Of a stretch of DNA of 64,000 bases, positions 24,110 through 33,468 are shown piece by piece (the first letter of the stretch is position 1; each line of letters opens with the position of its first letter). A program made the position numbers and the translations under genes. The notes under the pieces are model-generated. The model saw nothing but the letters and a program-made list of their open reading frames with translations, was not told the DNA's origin and did no database searches. The stretch comes from CAIKMD01 sp963740675 (GTDB lineage Bacteria > Pseudomonadota > Alphaproteobacteria > ATCC43930 > CGMCC-115725): assembly GCA_963740675.1 (NCBI GenBank), contig CAVUFS010000001.1, positions 916,560-980,559 on the forward strand, in the 5' to 3' direction.

Positions 24110-25382
24110 GGCGGGCCTCCGTCGCGTCCCACATCAAACGCGGGTCAAAGCTCTCCGCCGCGACCATCGTCGTGACGACGACCGCGCCGAAGGAAAGAAT
24201 GCCTGGTCCGGGCTCGACCGTCGCGATCTGGCCCAATGTGACGAGCGCGGTGAGAAGGGCGGCGACAAAGATGTCGATCGTCGACCAGCGCCCAATGAAC
24301 TCGATGATCCGATAGAGCCGTGTGCGATCGACGAGATGGTTACTGAACCGAAGCTTGACCGAGAGCAGCAATAAGGTCAGCCCGACGAGCTTGAGAACCG
24401 GGACGGCCACGCTGGCCGTGAAGATGAGCAAGGCGAGCGGCCAGTCCGACCCGTTCATCAGTTCGACAACGCCGCCGAGGATCGTCGCCGATGTGCCTTG
24501 GCCAAATGAAACAACCGTCAGTGCCGGGTAGGCATTCGCCGGGATGTAGAGCAAGAACCCGGTTGCCACGAGCGCCCAGGTTCGCGCCACGCTATCAGGC
24601 TTGCGTCGCGATAGTCGCGCGCGACATCGCAGACATCGCCGATCCGGCGGCGTAACAGAATGAATGAGATCGCATGTTCGGCAGCTCACGCACGTCGCGG
24701 GTTCGGGCGGGAGCGACGGGGCAATCGGATGCAATGCCATCCAGACAGCGCGGCGATCGAGCAGCGAGTTGAGCATCGCAAGCGTCAGGACCAAGAAGCC
24801 CAGCGACCAGAAACCGATACCGATTTCGATCGAGGCGAGATCTTGTAATTTGGCAATGGCGATAATGGTGCCGAGGAGAAGAACGTCGAGCATCGCCCAC
24901 GGACGCAGTCGCTCCGAGAGCCGGAAGATCGTCTCCAGATGTTTTGGTCGGAGACGCGTCGCGAGGTTCGCCAGCACATAAGCATTCGCCACAACACGAA
25001 AGAGCGGTGCCGCGACGGAGATCGCCAACACCAGCGCCGCCACAGGTGGAAGACCGTGCTCGAATAGGCCGACAACGCCCGATCCGATCCCAGCGGACTG
25101 GCTCAGACCATCGAGCTCGATTCCCATGAGTGGGAAGCTTTGCGTGAGCGCGAAAAGCACCACGGCTGTCAGTGACAGCGGAAGAGCAGCGGTGAGCGCG
25201 CGCCGGTCATGTCCAAAGGATCGGCGACAACGGCAGCACACGCGTCGATAGCCGTGTGTGGGCGCTGGAAGCGGTTGCACCATGCCGCAGTCTTGGCACT
25301 CGATCCATTCGGGCGTGTCATCGGCGGAGTTGCGTTCCGGGTTTGAGGCGGGTGTGCCGATCACAGGTATGGCCTTCACCAT
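24102..25382 (-). CDS. pqiA: PqiA-like inner-membrane protein
   Basis: 426 aa with two tandem PqiA domains. Each begins with a zinc-ribbon-like element (ECQDCGMVQPLP with CCRCRRSFGHD; CVSCRTCDLIH with CLRCRARLSRR), followed by four hydrophobic helices, for example LPLSLTAVVLFALTQSFPLM and LVATGFLLYIPANAYPALTV. It forms the inner-membrane part of the PqiABC lipid transporter. The ATG overlaps the stop of the outer-membrane factor gene, tying pqiABC to the upstream efflux genes in one transcript. Intact. Confidence 0.9.
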   Translation of the reverse strand: MVKAIPVIGTPASNPERNSADDTPEWIECQDCGMVQPLPAPTHGYRRVCCRCRRSFGHDRRALTAALPLSLTAVVLFALTQSFPLMGIELDGLSQSAGIGSGVVGLFEHGLPPVAALVLAISVAAPLFRVVANAYVLANLATRLRPKHLETIFRLSERLRPWAMLDVLLLGTIIAIAKLQDLASIEIGIGFWSLGFLVLTLAMLNSLLDRRAVWMALHPIAPSLPPEPATCVSCRTCDLIHSVTPPDRRCLRCRARLSRRKPDSVARTWALVATGFLLYIPANAYPALTVVSFGQGTSATILGGVVELMNGSDWPLALLIFTASVAVPVLKLVGLTLLLLSVKLRFSNHLVDRTRLYRIIEFIGRWSTIDIFVAALLTALVTLGQIATVEPGPGILSFGAVVVTTMVAAESFDPRLMWDATEARHG

Positions 25383-26959
25383 TGGGATAGAGTGGCGCCG
25401 GTCGCAAAGGCTAACGCGGCGGCGGCGGTGAAGACATTCGCGTGAGCATCCTCCTTCGCGGCTTGCGCTTGCGTGAGAGCCGTCTCGCTATTGGCAACGT
25501 CGGTGTAGGTGCCGACGCCATGGCGATAGGAGTCGAGCGAAGCGTCGTAAGCGGTTTGCGCCGTGTCGTTGAGGGTTAGTGCCGCGCCATATTCGGCAAA
25601 GCTGGTATGAAGCGAATCGTAAGCGTCGGTCACGTCGCGAACCGCTTTATCGCGCGCCTGGTCGAAGGAACCATGCGCGGCATCCACTTCCGACCGCGCG
25701 ATCGCGATACGCGCTTCGCGCGTACCGCCATCGAAGAGTGGCAAGCTCAATTTCAAAAGAATGTTGGCACCGGGCTCGTTGACGGAATAGAAGCGGCTGC
25801 CCTGAGTGCTCAATCCGCCGATATTCTGATAAACCTGCGATTCCAATCCGATCGTCGGATAGTGAGTCGCACGGGCGCCGCGCAGCGTCGCTTCGGCGGC
25901 GCGGACTTTACCGAAGGCTGCGATGATATCGGGGCGGTTGGCGAGCGCGTCCCGCACGTAGGCATCGACGTCGCGCCTCGGCGCATCGGGCAGCTTCTGC
26001 GCGGAACTATCAGTCACGTCGACCCGCGTGCTTGGCGCGATACCCATGCTGGCGATCAATGCGGAATAAGCGTTGTGCTCGGCGCCGGTTGCACGCACCA
26101 GATCGAAGCGCGTTTGTGCCGTTTGCCGCTGCGCCTGCGCGAGCTCGACGGTGGTCGCAAGACCGCGCCCGCGTCGTGACTGGGTCGCGTCATCCACGAT
26201 CTCGGCGCTCTTGAGCGCTTGCTGCGCGACGCGCAAACGGCTGCGTGCCGCGCCGAGAGCGAAGTAGTCTCGACTGACCGCGTAGATGAGCTGCTGATGT
26301 GCGCCCGTGAAGGTGACGTTGGCGACAAAGGAATTGGCCTTTGCGGCGTCGACCGCCCCGGCGCGCTGCCCGAAATCGAAAAGCAGCCATTTCGCCGTCA
26401 AAGTCGGGATAAGCTCGCGCGTATCCGAGGTGAAGAAGCCTTGCGGAATCAAATTCGTCGGAATCGGCAGCGGCGTGTGCTGATATCCGGCGATGATCTC
26501 GCCGGTGATTTGCGGCACATAGGTTGCTTCGCTGAGGCCGACACCAAGCGCAGCCTGGCGCGCCCGCTCCCAAGCATCGCGCGTTTCGGGATTGTTGCGC
26601 TGGGCAAGATCGATCAGCGCGGCGAGATTATAGTGCCGGTTTGGGTCGATCGAGACACTGTTGCCGCCCGGAATAGCGTTCGCGTACTCGCTCGACGTGG
26701 TACGGCCAGACGCGGTTGTTTCGGGAGGAAGGATGGGCACTGCGTCAGACTTGTCGTTTGTCGCCGGCGGCGCATGATCGGACGCGGAGGACCCTGGGGG
26801 CGGCAATTTGTCGAATGACGGTGGGATGACCCAAGGCTGAGACGGCGTTCTCGGTGCAAGGTCCAACTTGTCGGTTGCGCAAGCCGCGAGCGCCAACGTG
26901 CCGAGCAGCGCTAGTCTCGAAGCATTTCGCGTGATAGTGCCGCGCTTAGCCCGCGACAT
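25376..26959 (-). CDS. Outer-membrane factor lipoprotein (TolC/OprM superfamily)
   Basis: 527 aa channel subunit of a tripartite exporter. The signal peptide ends in the lipobox LALAAC (Cys about 27). A Pro/Ser-rich linker is followed by two OEP repeats, with NLAALIDLAQRNNPETRDAW in the first and DAYVRDALANRPDIIAAFG in the second. Both contain the long helical hairpins of the periplasmic tunnel, and PLFDGGTREARIAIA is typical of OprM/CusC proteins. It lies directly after the FUSC gene (14-base overlap) and before pqiA (7-base overlap). It may serve the HlyD/FUSC pump. Confidence 0.9.
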   Translation of the reverse strand: MSRAKRGTITRNASRLALLGTLALAACATDKLDLAPRTPSQPWVIPPSFDKLPPPGSSASDHAPPATNDKSDAVPILPPETTASGRTTSSEYANAIPGGNSVSIDPNRHYNLAALIDLAQRNNPETRDAWERARQAALGVGLSEATYVPQITGEIIAGYQHTPLPIPTNLIPQGFFTSDTRELIPTLTAKWLLFDFGQRAGAVDAAKANSFVANVTFTGAHQQLIYAVSRDYFALGAARSRLRVAQQALKSAEIVDDATQSRRGRGLATTVELAQAQRQTAQTRFDLVRATGAEHNAYSALIASMGIAPSTRVDVTDSSAQKLPDAPRRDVDAYVRDALANRPDIIAAFGKVRAAEATLRGARATHYPTIGLESQVYQNIGGLSTQGSRFYSVNEPGANILLKLSLPLFDGGTREARIAIARSEVDAAHGSFDQARDKAVRDVTDAYDSLHTSFAEYGAALTLNDTAQTAYDASLDSYRHGVGTYTDVANSETALTQAQAAKEDAHANVFTAAAALAFATGATLSQW

Positions 26960-28943
26960 TCGCGATCTCCGTCAGAAGCAGCTTCCGGGCCTCGACCAAC
27001 GAGGCGCGCGGATCGGGAGGCGTGTTACCAGGCAGAGTGGGCGAGGCTGCGCTGAGATCGGGCGCAGGTGGTATAGGCTTGGCTGCCGCTAGATGATCCG
27101 CTGTCGCGACAAGCCATCCCGACAGCGCTTCGTCTTGCTCGTGGAAGATGCTGGCGCGAGCGATGTCGGCTGGTTGATCCGCGACGGCGAAGACGGTGGC
27201 CGCAAGACGCTCGGCAGAAGCCAAGGGCGGCTCTCTGCTCGGCCCTGAGCCTTCGCGCTGCGGCAGCATACGCAGTTCGAAAAATGCGATCCCAGCAAAC
27301 CGTCTCGCCTCGACGAGCGCCTGGACGACAGCCAGCCGCGCCTCGGCATTTGTCCGACCCTCGAAGGTGAGGAGCCGCGCAAGCGCGCGTAGCGTTTTCG
27401 CGAGCGCGGATCGCGCCACATCCGTGGCACTGACCGGCCAAAATACGCTGAAGATCAGCGACATCAGGAAATTGCCGAGGAGAATGCCGACAACGCGATC
27501 GCGCAGCACGGTGAGATCGGTCGAGGGGCCATAGCCTTGGAGAACGCCGAGAAAAAAGGCGAAAGCCGCTTGCATGCCGGCATAAGAGAGAAGTTCGCTG
27601 CTCGTAGACACCCAGGCGCAAGCAAAAGAGACCGCGACGATCAGGAGACAGAGTTGGCCGATATCCGTCATCTCTGGCAGCAGATAAACGATGGCGAGCC
27701 CGCCGGCGATGCCGCCGATCACGGCGCCTGAAAGGCGCAAGGTCAGCTTGTGCACGGTTTCGCCGAGCGTGCCGAGAGCGACGAAAAAGCAGGTAGTGAT
27801 GCAAGTACTGATGCCCGGCCAATCGAGGCCGGTATAGATAATGTAAGACGCCATGACCGCGACGGTCGTCTTGAGCGCAAAGCGAACGTGGTTCGGGTTG
27901 GTGAACGCGTCCGGCACAAAAGCCGCTTTCGCGGAGGAAGGTTTCGCCGGATCGATGACGGTAGGCCGGCTGGCAATTCCGGCAGCCAACCGCCGCAGCA
28001 CCTCGGCCAGCGCAATGACAACCGGTCGGGATGTCAGCGTGAGCGCCGCCATCACGTTTTTTGGCGGCATGATCTCGAGCGAAGGCGGTTTCTCGCCGCG
28101 CTCGAACGCCAAAGCGATCATCTCGCACGCAGCAGCGAGTGGAACGCGTGCCTGTGCGGGCGTATCGACGGGGAGTATTTCGAGCAGGGTCAAGAGTTCG
28201 CCGAGCGTCTCGATGAGAGCGGTATCGCTCGTCGTCCGCGCGTGGAGAGCGTGGTCGAGCATGCCGGCGCGATGGTGCAATTCGATCAAGGCGATGGCAT
28301 CCGCGCGCTGACGCTCCAGCGATCCAGCGTTTTTCTCATCACGTAATGCTGCCGCGATGGCATTAAGGAGACGCAGCGCCGTGCGATGTGCCAGTCGGGT
28401 TGGGTTTTCGCCGATCACGAGGTTGAGCAGAACCGTCCAGACCGCCGGGACAAGGACGACAACCCAGAGCCACAAGACGAGCCGGGTCAGCGCTTCGAGA
28501 TTTGGAATCTCGTCGATCAGCGTCTGCGACAAGACCAGAACAAAGCCCATCAGAAAGACGACCGGACCAAGGGCTAGAGTTCGCGTCAGGAACATCGCGG
28601 CGAAGGTCGCGCCCGCCATCAAAGGCAAGCGAAGCGCCGGCTCCGAAGCATCGAGTGTGTAGAACAAAAGCGTCAGCGCAACCGCCAAGGTGACAGCGAG
28701 CGCGCCGACGACGCCGGTTAGTAGCGTGCTTGCTGCTTCGTTCTGGCTGACGAGAAAGACGAGGTAAGCCATGTAGGCAGGGAGCGGGATCTGAAAGACC
28801 ATCGCGATCGCGACAACGACAGCGCAACTGATGGCAATTCTCGCCGCGGCCGCGACCCGACCGGGCCGCGGCGCCAATTCTCGACGCAGGAAAAGCCAGA
28901 GAGGAAGACGTCTTGGCTCTAACGTATCAGCGAGCAGCGTCAT
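26946..28943 (-). CDS. FUSC-family inner-membrane transporter (aromatic acid or fusaric acid efflux type)
   Basis: 665 aa from ATG 28943, overlapping the end of the HlyD gene by 17 bases. There are two groups of hydrophobic helices: residues about 30-180 (AISCAVVVAIAMVFQIPLPA, ALAVTLAVALTLLFYTL) and about 360-510 (ALKTTVAVMASYIIYTGL, LSGAVIGGIAGGLAIVYLL). They are separated by a cytoplasmic helical domain, the layout of AaeB/MdtO-type FUSC proteins. With the HlyD adaptor, the YtcA-like protein and the outer-membrane factor it forms a complete efflux unit. The substrate is unknown; FUSC pumps export fusaric acid or aromatic carboxylates in known cases. Confidence 0.9.
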   Translation of the reverse strand: MTLLADTLEPRRLPLWLFLRRELAPRPGRVAAAARIAISCAVVVAIAMVFQIPLPAYMAYLVFLVSQNEAASTLLTGVVGALAVTLAVALTLLFYTLDASEPALRLPLMAGATFAAMFLTRTLALGPVVFLMGFVLVLSQTLIDEIPNLEALTRLVLWLWVVVLVPAVWTVLLNLVIGENPTRLAHRTALRLLNAIAAALRDEKNAGSLERQRADAIALIELHHRAGMLDHALHARTTSDTALIETLGELLTLLEILPVDTPAQARVPLAAACEMIALAFERGEKPPSLEIMPPKNVMAALTLTSRPVVIALAEVLRRLAAGIASRPTVIDPAKPSSAKAAFVPDAFTNPNHVRFALKTTVAVMASYIIYTGLDWPGISTCITTCFFVALGTLGETVHKLTLRLSGAVIGGIAGGLAIVYLLPEMTDIGQLCLLIVAVSFACAWVSTSSELLSYAGMQAAFAFFLGVLQGYGPSTDLTVLRDRVVGILLGNFLMSLIFSVFWPVSATDVARSALAKTLRALARLLTFEGRTNAEARLAVVQALVEARRFAGIAFFELRMLPQREGSGPSREPPLASAERLAATVFAVADQPADIARASIFHEQDEALSGWLVATADHLAAAKPIPPAPDLSAASPTLPGNTPPDPRASLVEARKLLLTEIANVAG

Positions 28944-29955
28944 GCTGCACCACCACTGAGACGGTCGCGCCGATCCGCATCGCCGTGTCCGGTGGATCGT
29001 CAAGCCGCACGCGGACCGGAAAACGTTGCGCCACGACGACCCAGCTCAATGTCCGGCTAACGGCGGGAAGCGATGGACCGCCGCCATCTTCGGGCCGAAC
29101 GCCCCAGCCGATGCTTTCGACGTGAGCGCGAAGCGGGCGATTGTTGTCCGCCATAACCCATACGGTCGCAGGATCGCCGATAGCGATGCTCGGCAATTCC
29201 GTCTCGCGGAAATTGGCGACGGCATACCAGTCGTGGGTCTTGATCAGCGTAAAGAGCGGATGCCCCGCGACGGCATAGGCGCCCTCAGCGATATTGAGTC
29301 CGGAGACGAGGCCGTCGAAAGGCGCGTAGATCGTCGTCTGGCGCAGATCACGTTCCGCGAGGCCGACGCTTGCCAGCGCGCCGGCGAGCTGCGCCTCCAG
29401 GCTCGCGGTATCGCCAACGGCGTCGCGCGCTTGGCTCGCCTGCTGGATCGTGGCGGTCAGGGCAGATGCCGCTGTGCGTTCGTTGGTTCTTGCTTCGTCG
29501 ACTTGCTGGGCGGTGACGTAGCCTTTGCCCAGCAAAGGCGTGAGGCGGCCGACCGTGTCCTGAGCCAGCGCGAGCTGCGATCGGGCGCGTACGATCTGCG
29601 TCGCCGCAGCGTCGGCACCGGAAGACTGTGCTCGCACCTGCCGTGTTGTCAGATCGATTTGCGCCTGGAGAGCCGCAACCTCGGCTCGCGCTTGTCGGAG
29701 CCGCAAATCGAAGGGTTCGGGGTCGATCTTGACGAGAGGATCGCCTTTCTTGATCCGCTGATTGTCGCGAACAAGCAATTGCACGATCCGGCCATTGACT
29801 TCGGGTGCGATCCCGGCGCTATCGGCGTAAAGAAAAGCATCGTGCGTTCGGGGCGCGCGGTCGAGCCGGTAGAGCGTGTAGCCGCCGAACCCGAACGCCG
29901 CCGCCACGCTGAGCGCGGCGACCAACCGTCCGACCCAAGGGCGAAATCCGCTCAT
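28927..29955 (-). CDS. HlyD-family membrane fusion protein of the FUSC pump
   Basis: 342 aa (MdtN/AaeA-like). One N-terminal anchor helix (LVAALSVAAAFGFGGYTLY), the lipoyl half-motif APEVNGRIVQLLVRDNQRI, a coiled-coil hairpin of about 130 residues, then TTIYAPFDGLVSGLNIAEG and the beta-barrel part with NFRETELPSI. It starts 10 bases after the YtcA-like gene and ends within the FUSC gene, so expression is coupled. It is distinct in sequence from the EmrA-like protein at 200-1297. Intact. Confidence 0.9.
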   Translation of the reverse strand: MSGFRPWVGRLVAALSVAAAFGFGGYTLYRLDRAPRTHDAFLYADSAGIAPEVNGRIVQLLVRDNQRIKKGDPLVKIDPEPFDLRLRQARAEVAALQAQIDLTTRQVRAQSSGADAAATQIVRARSQLALAQDTVGRLTPLLGKGYVTAQQVDEARTNERTAASALTATIQQASQARDAVGDTASLEAQLAGALASVGLAERDLRQTTIYAPFDGLVSGLNIAEGAYAVAGHPLFTLIKTHDWYAVANFRETELPSIAIGDPATVWVMADNNRPLRAHVESIGWGVRPEDGGGPSLPAVSRTLSWVVVAQRFPVRVRLDDPPDTAMRIGATVSVVVQHDAAR

Positions 29956-29965
29956 CCTTTATGCC

Positions 29966-30241
29966 TCAAGCTCGATCGAGCCATATCAGCCACGTTGCGA
30001 AGGCAGCGGCGGTCGCGATGGCGAGATAGACGAGAAGCGGTACCGGCAGCGTCCGATCGATGCCGGTAATGGCGAATATCTGGCGAATGACGATCGTCAC
30101 AACGATCCCGATGAGCGCGCAGATCATCCACGAGGGGAAATAAGATCCGAGAATGTTTTGCGATGGCGCTGCGCTACAGCCGGCCAGCGCAACCGTCGTC
30201 CAAAGCGCGACAGCCAGCCTGATACGACGGGAGGGCGACAT
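29966..30241 (-). CDS. ytcA: YtcA-like small lipoprotein of the efflux operon
   Basis: 91 aa from ATG 30241. The signal sequence ends at a lipobox (VALAGC), followed by SQNILGSYFPSWMICALIG and two transmembrane helices to the C-terminus (LPVPLLVYLAIATAAAFATW). This layout and the NILGSYFPSWM motif match the YtcA family, which accompanies MdtN/HlyD and FUSC genes in enterobacteria. Its function is not established. It is the first gene of the operon that runs through pqiC. Confidence 0.8.
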   Translation of the reverse strand: MSPSRRIRLAVALWTTVALAGCSAAPSQNILGSYFPSWMICALIGIVVTIVIRQIFAITGIDRTLPVPLLVYLAIATAAAFATWLIWLDRA

Positions 30242-30396
30242 CGGCCCTCGGCCTTTCGCAAAATGTCGCAGAAGACGGACACGCATCAGCGCACCCATAT
30301 TTCCCGCTGGCGCGTCCATCTTTTACGCACGTCGCTTTTTTGGCGAAAACGGCTGTGTAATGAGGGTACGAGGGCCGTATATTTCACGGACGCGCC

Positions 30397-30771
30397 TCAA
30401 TGTTCCGCGATGTCCGGCATGATCTGGCCCATTTCCATGGCTTGGCTGGGCGGCACTTCCTGAATTCCGATGACGATTTGATCGTCCGGAGTGGCGGTGG
30501 CCTGTTGGACCAATTGCCAGAGTTGCGTGAGCAGCGCTCGCTTGTATTCCGAAGAGCGGCCCGTGCGGATGAGCAAGGTGAGCCCGACCGCCGCCGCGGG
30601 CTCGCCAGCGGTAAAGCCGTTCCCAACAGGGTAGTCATAGAAGACGATGTGGACCCAGTTCGCCGGCACGCCCGCGAGCTCGCAATGAAGCTCCGTCAGT
30701 CCTGCCGCCAAAGTGGCTTTGCCATCGCGGGTGAGGACACCGGTCTGCGTCGTGATTGTATAAAGGGGCAC
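30397..30771 (-). CDS. Tautomerase-superfamily protein (MSAD/cis-CaaD-like)
   Basis: 124 aa starting MPLYTITTQTGVLT, so processing exposes the N-terminal proline that acts as the base in this superfamily. It contains ELAGVPANWVHIVFYDYPVG and, near the middle, LLIRTGRSSEYKRALL, with an arginine pair in the position typical of the Tautomerase_3 family. Possible reactions are keto-enol tautomerisation or decarboxylation of malonate semialdehyde. It lies 68 bases downstream of poxB in the same direction. No ligand can be inferred. Confidence 0.75.
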   Translation of the reverse strand: MPLYTITTQTGVLTRDGKATLAAGLTELHCELAGVPANWVHIVFYDYPVGNGFTAGEPAAAVGLTLLIRTGRSSEYKRALLTQLWQLVQQATATPDDQIVIGIQEVPPSQAMEMGQIMPDIAEH

Positions 30772-30839
30772 TTTCGCAAGCTCCTATCAAAAGCTGCAGT
30801 GGTTCCGCTCGATATCGCCGTTCATCGGCCCCGCGGAAA

Positions 30840-32561
30840 TCATCGCGTAAGGTTTACCTTCGCCAGATCGATGAGTTCGCCGGCACGACCGTCGAGGACG
30901 GCTTTCAACATGAACACGCCGAACTTGTGGGCATCGCCCAACGTTGTTTTCGGCGGCATCACGAGTTCCTGGCGAGCGGTCACGACATCGAGCAGGGCTG
31001 GCCCATTGTGCGACAGCACCTGCTGAACGGCGGACCGCAGTTCTTGCGGCTTTTCGACGCGAATCCCTTTGATGCCCATCGATTGGGCCATCTCGGCGAA
31101 ATTGGGATTCTTGAGATCGCATCCGGTATCGAGGAAGCCCGAGGCTTTCATCTCGAGCTCGACGAAGCCCAGCGTTCCATTGTTCAGCACGACGATCTTG
31201 ACGGGCAGACCGGTTTGGATGAGCGTTACGAACTCGCCCATCATCATCGTGAAACCGCCGTCGCCGGAGAACGAGATCACTTGCCGCTTCGGGAACGCCG
31301 CCTGTGCGCCGATCGCTTGCAGCATGGCATTGGCCATCGACCCATGACTGAACGAGCCAACCAGGCGCCGGCGACCATTCATCTTCAGGTAACGTGCCGC
31401 CCAAGCGACGGGTGTACCGACATCGCAGGAGAAGATCGCGTTTTCCTCGGCCAATTCGCTGACGAGACGGCTTACGTATTGAGGGTGGATAAGCTTGCTG
31501 TTGGGCCCGCTCTCCGCGAGCGCATCGAGACCGGCCCGCGCCTTGCGATAGTCGGAGATCGCGTTGTCGAGATGGGTCGTGTCCTCTTTCTCGTGGATCA
31601 GAGGAAGGAGCGCTCTGACGGAATAGCCCACCGCCCCAACCAGGCCGATATCGAGAGGACAGCGATTTCCGAGGGCGTCGGGCCGGATATCGATCTGCGC
31701 AATGAGCGCGTCTTCGGGGAAGAATTGGCGATAAGGAAAGTCCGTTCCCAGCATCAGGAGAGCATCGCAGCTCTTCATCGCCGCGTAGCCCGAGGCGAAT
31801 CCGAGGAGCCCCGTCATCCCGACATCGAACGGGTTGTCGAACTCCAGGTGTTCCTTGCCGCGCAGGGCATGGACGATAGGCGCCTTCAATTTGCGCGCGA
31901 GCTCGATGACCGCGGCGTGCTCGCCGGCACATCCGGCGCCGCCGAGGATCGTCACGTTCTCCGATCCGTTCAGGAGATCCGCGAGTTTTCGCAACTCGTC
32001 TTCGGGAGGTTGTGTCACCGGGACTGCGGGGACAAGCCAGGTGGGGACCGCGTCCGCGAGCGGCTTCAACGCAACATCGCCCGGGATGACGACGACGGCG
32101 ACGCCGCGGCGACCGACCGCGACGCGCATGGCGCGCAACAGGATCTGCGGCAGTTGATCGGGATTGCTCACCAACTCCACGTAGTGGCTGCATTCCTTGA
32201 ACAGGCTTTCGGGGTGAGTCGCCTGAAAGTAGTCGATGCCGATTTCGCTGCTCGGGATGTGCGCCGCGATGGCAAGCACGGGCACGTTGTTGCGCTGCGC
32301 GTCGAAGAGTCCGTTGATCAGGTGCAGGTTGCCGGGGCCACAACTGCCGGCGCAGACGGCAAGCTTGCCGGTCAGGTGCGCCTCGGCACCGGCGGCGAAG
32401 GCGGCGCCTTCTTCATGGCGCATGTGGATCCATTCGATGGATTCCGAACGCCGAAGGGCGTCCGTAAATCCGTTCAGCGAATCGCCAACGACACCGTAGA
32501 TGCGCTTCACACCCGCTTGAGCGAGCGCTTCCGCCATATAGTCTGCTGCAGTTCTGCTCAT
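30840..32561 (-). CDS. poxB: Pyruvate:ubiquinone oxidoreductase (pyruvate oxidase)
   Basis: Decarboxylates pyruvate to acetate and CO2 and passes electrons to ubiquinone at the inner membrane, using TPP and FAD. 573 aa, the normal length. It resembles E. coli PoxB throughout: the catalytic Glu segment HMRHEEGAAFAAGAEAHLTG, AVCAGSCGPGNLHLINGLF, the FAD domain with VHALRGKEHLEFDNP, and the TPP motif GDGGFTMMMGEF ending in NNGTLGF. The C-terminal membrane-binding tail is present (VFMLKAVLDGRAGELIDLAK). It is intact and shares a strand with the cyo oxidase and D-lactate dehydrogenase-like genes, which would respectively use its quinol and supply its substrate. Confidence 0.93.
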   Translation of the reverse strand: MSRTAADYMAEALAQAGVKRIYGVVGDSLNGFTDALRRSESIEWIHMRHEEGAAFAAGAEAHLTGKLAVCAGSCGPGNLHLINGLFDAQRNNVPVLAIAAHIPSSEIGIDYFQATHPESLFKECSHYVELVSNPDQLPQILLRAMRVAVGRRGVAVVVIPGDVALKPLADAVPTWLVPAVPVTQPPEDELRKLADLLNGSENVTILGGAGCAGEHAAVIELARKLKAPIVHALRGKEHLEFDNPFDVGMTGLLGFASGYAAMKSCDALLMLGTDFPYRQFFPEDALIAQIDIRPDALGNRCPLDIGLVGAVGYSVRALLPLIHEKEDTTHLDNAISDYRKARAGLDALAESGPNSKLIHPQYVSRLVSELAEENAIFSCDVGTPVAWAARYLKMNGRRRLVGSFSHGSMANAMLQAIGAQAAFPKRQVISFSGDGGFTMMMGEFVTLIQTGLPVKIVVLNNGTLGFVELEMKASGFLDTGCDLKNPNFAEMAQSMGIKGIRVEKPQELRSAVQQVLSHNGPALLDVVTARQELVMPPKTTLGDAHKFGVFMLKAVLDGRAGELIDLAKVNLTR

Positions 32562-32614
32562 CGTCGAATTCCTTGAGATGCGCCGTCGGAAGGATCGGAA
32601 AGCGGCGGCGACGA

Positions 32615-33415
32615 TTAACCGGTGTTGGTCTTCAGAATGCGGAGATCGGTGACCGAGTACGCCATGCCGAGGCGATAGCCTCGGCCGACACGCCGCGGCG
32701 CGATCAGATGCATGTCCTCGCCGTGGACTTCAGGGATCGACAGCGCTGCCGATCCTGCCCAGACATCGACCACCGCGAGGTCGTCGGTAAGCGACATCGT
32801 CAACTCATCGACAGCCGGCGTCTCATGAAGCCCGGCGGAGAGTTGCGGAAAATACCGTCGCATGGTCGTCGGGCGATTGAACACGGACGCGGGATTGTCG
32901 ACTTTTTGTTCGAGCTCGATCCGCGCGGTCGCCAACCGCTCGCCGTGTGCAGCGACGCTGGCGCCGAAGCGGCTTCCTTTGGCGAGGGGTGCCGCGGCCG
33001 CACTCGGTGCGGCGTAGGTTCGCGTTTGAAAGACGCTGCCGAGCTTCTTCGGGAAGCCCTGCGCCCAGCCGCGCGCCATCGCGGCGTCGTTGTCGACGAA
33101 GATGTAGGGGCAGTAATTGACCGGCGTGCCGTCGAAGATCGCCTCGACCAGGACGAAGGCTTCGCGATATTGATACCGCGCGGGGTCGGTCAGCTCATCG
33201 TTGGATCCGGTGAACTGCCAGTCGAGGAACCAGAAGAAGGCGCGCCCGCCGGATTTTTCGTCCGGTGCGAGGCCGGGTGGAAGGAGCGCCGCGACCGAAG
33301 CGGGATCGGTCCAGTATTCGATCGCGATACAATCGCTGGAGTAGTGCCAGGGCGGCAGCGGCGCCAGCGTCGACTTTCCCTGCGGCGTGAGTGGAACTGA
33401 GAATCCTTTGAGCAT
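32615..33415 (-). CDS. Acetoacetate decarboxylase-family protein
   Basis: 266 aa. The Schiff-base lysine pair is visible in WAQGFPKKLGS (about residue 118), preceded by an aromatic-rich strand FFWFLDWQFTG and YQYREAFVLVEAIFDGTP. Family members decarboxylate acetoacetate to acetone or act as aldolase-dehydratases on related acids. The usual enzyme is about 245 aa; this is slightly longer. It lies between poxB and a broken enoyl-CoA hydratase, which suggests a role with beta-keto acids. The true substrate is open. Confidence 0.8.
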   Translation of the reverse strand: MLKGFSVPLTPQGKSTLAPLPPWHYSSDCIAIEYWTDPASVAALLPPGLAPDEKSGGRAFFWFLDWQFTGSNDELTDPARYQYREAFVLVEAIFDGTPVNYCPYIFVDNDAAMARGWAQGFPKKLGSVFQTRTYAAPSAAAAPLAKGSRFGASVAAHGERLATARIELEQKVDNPASVFNRPTTMRRYFPQLSAGLHETPAVDELTMSLTDDLAVVDVWAGSAALSIPEVHGEDMHLIAPRRVGRGYRLGMAYSVTDLRILKTNTG

Positions 33416-33468
33416 CTTCGTGCTGCCTCCTTATCGGTATTTGCTGATCCCGCGCATTGTCGCGCGAC

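Noticed and set aside
30756..32576. Open frame of about 600 codons opposite poxB.
   Set aside because: Shadow of the poxB gene on the other strand; the poxB product is unmistakable.
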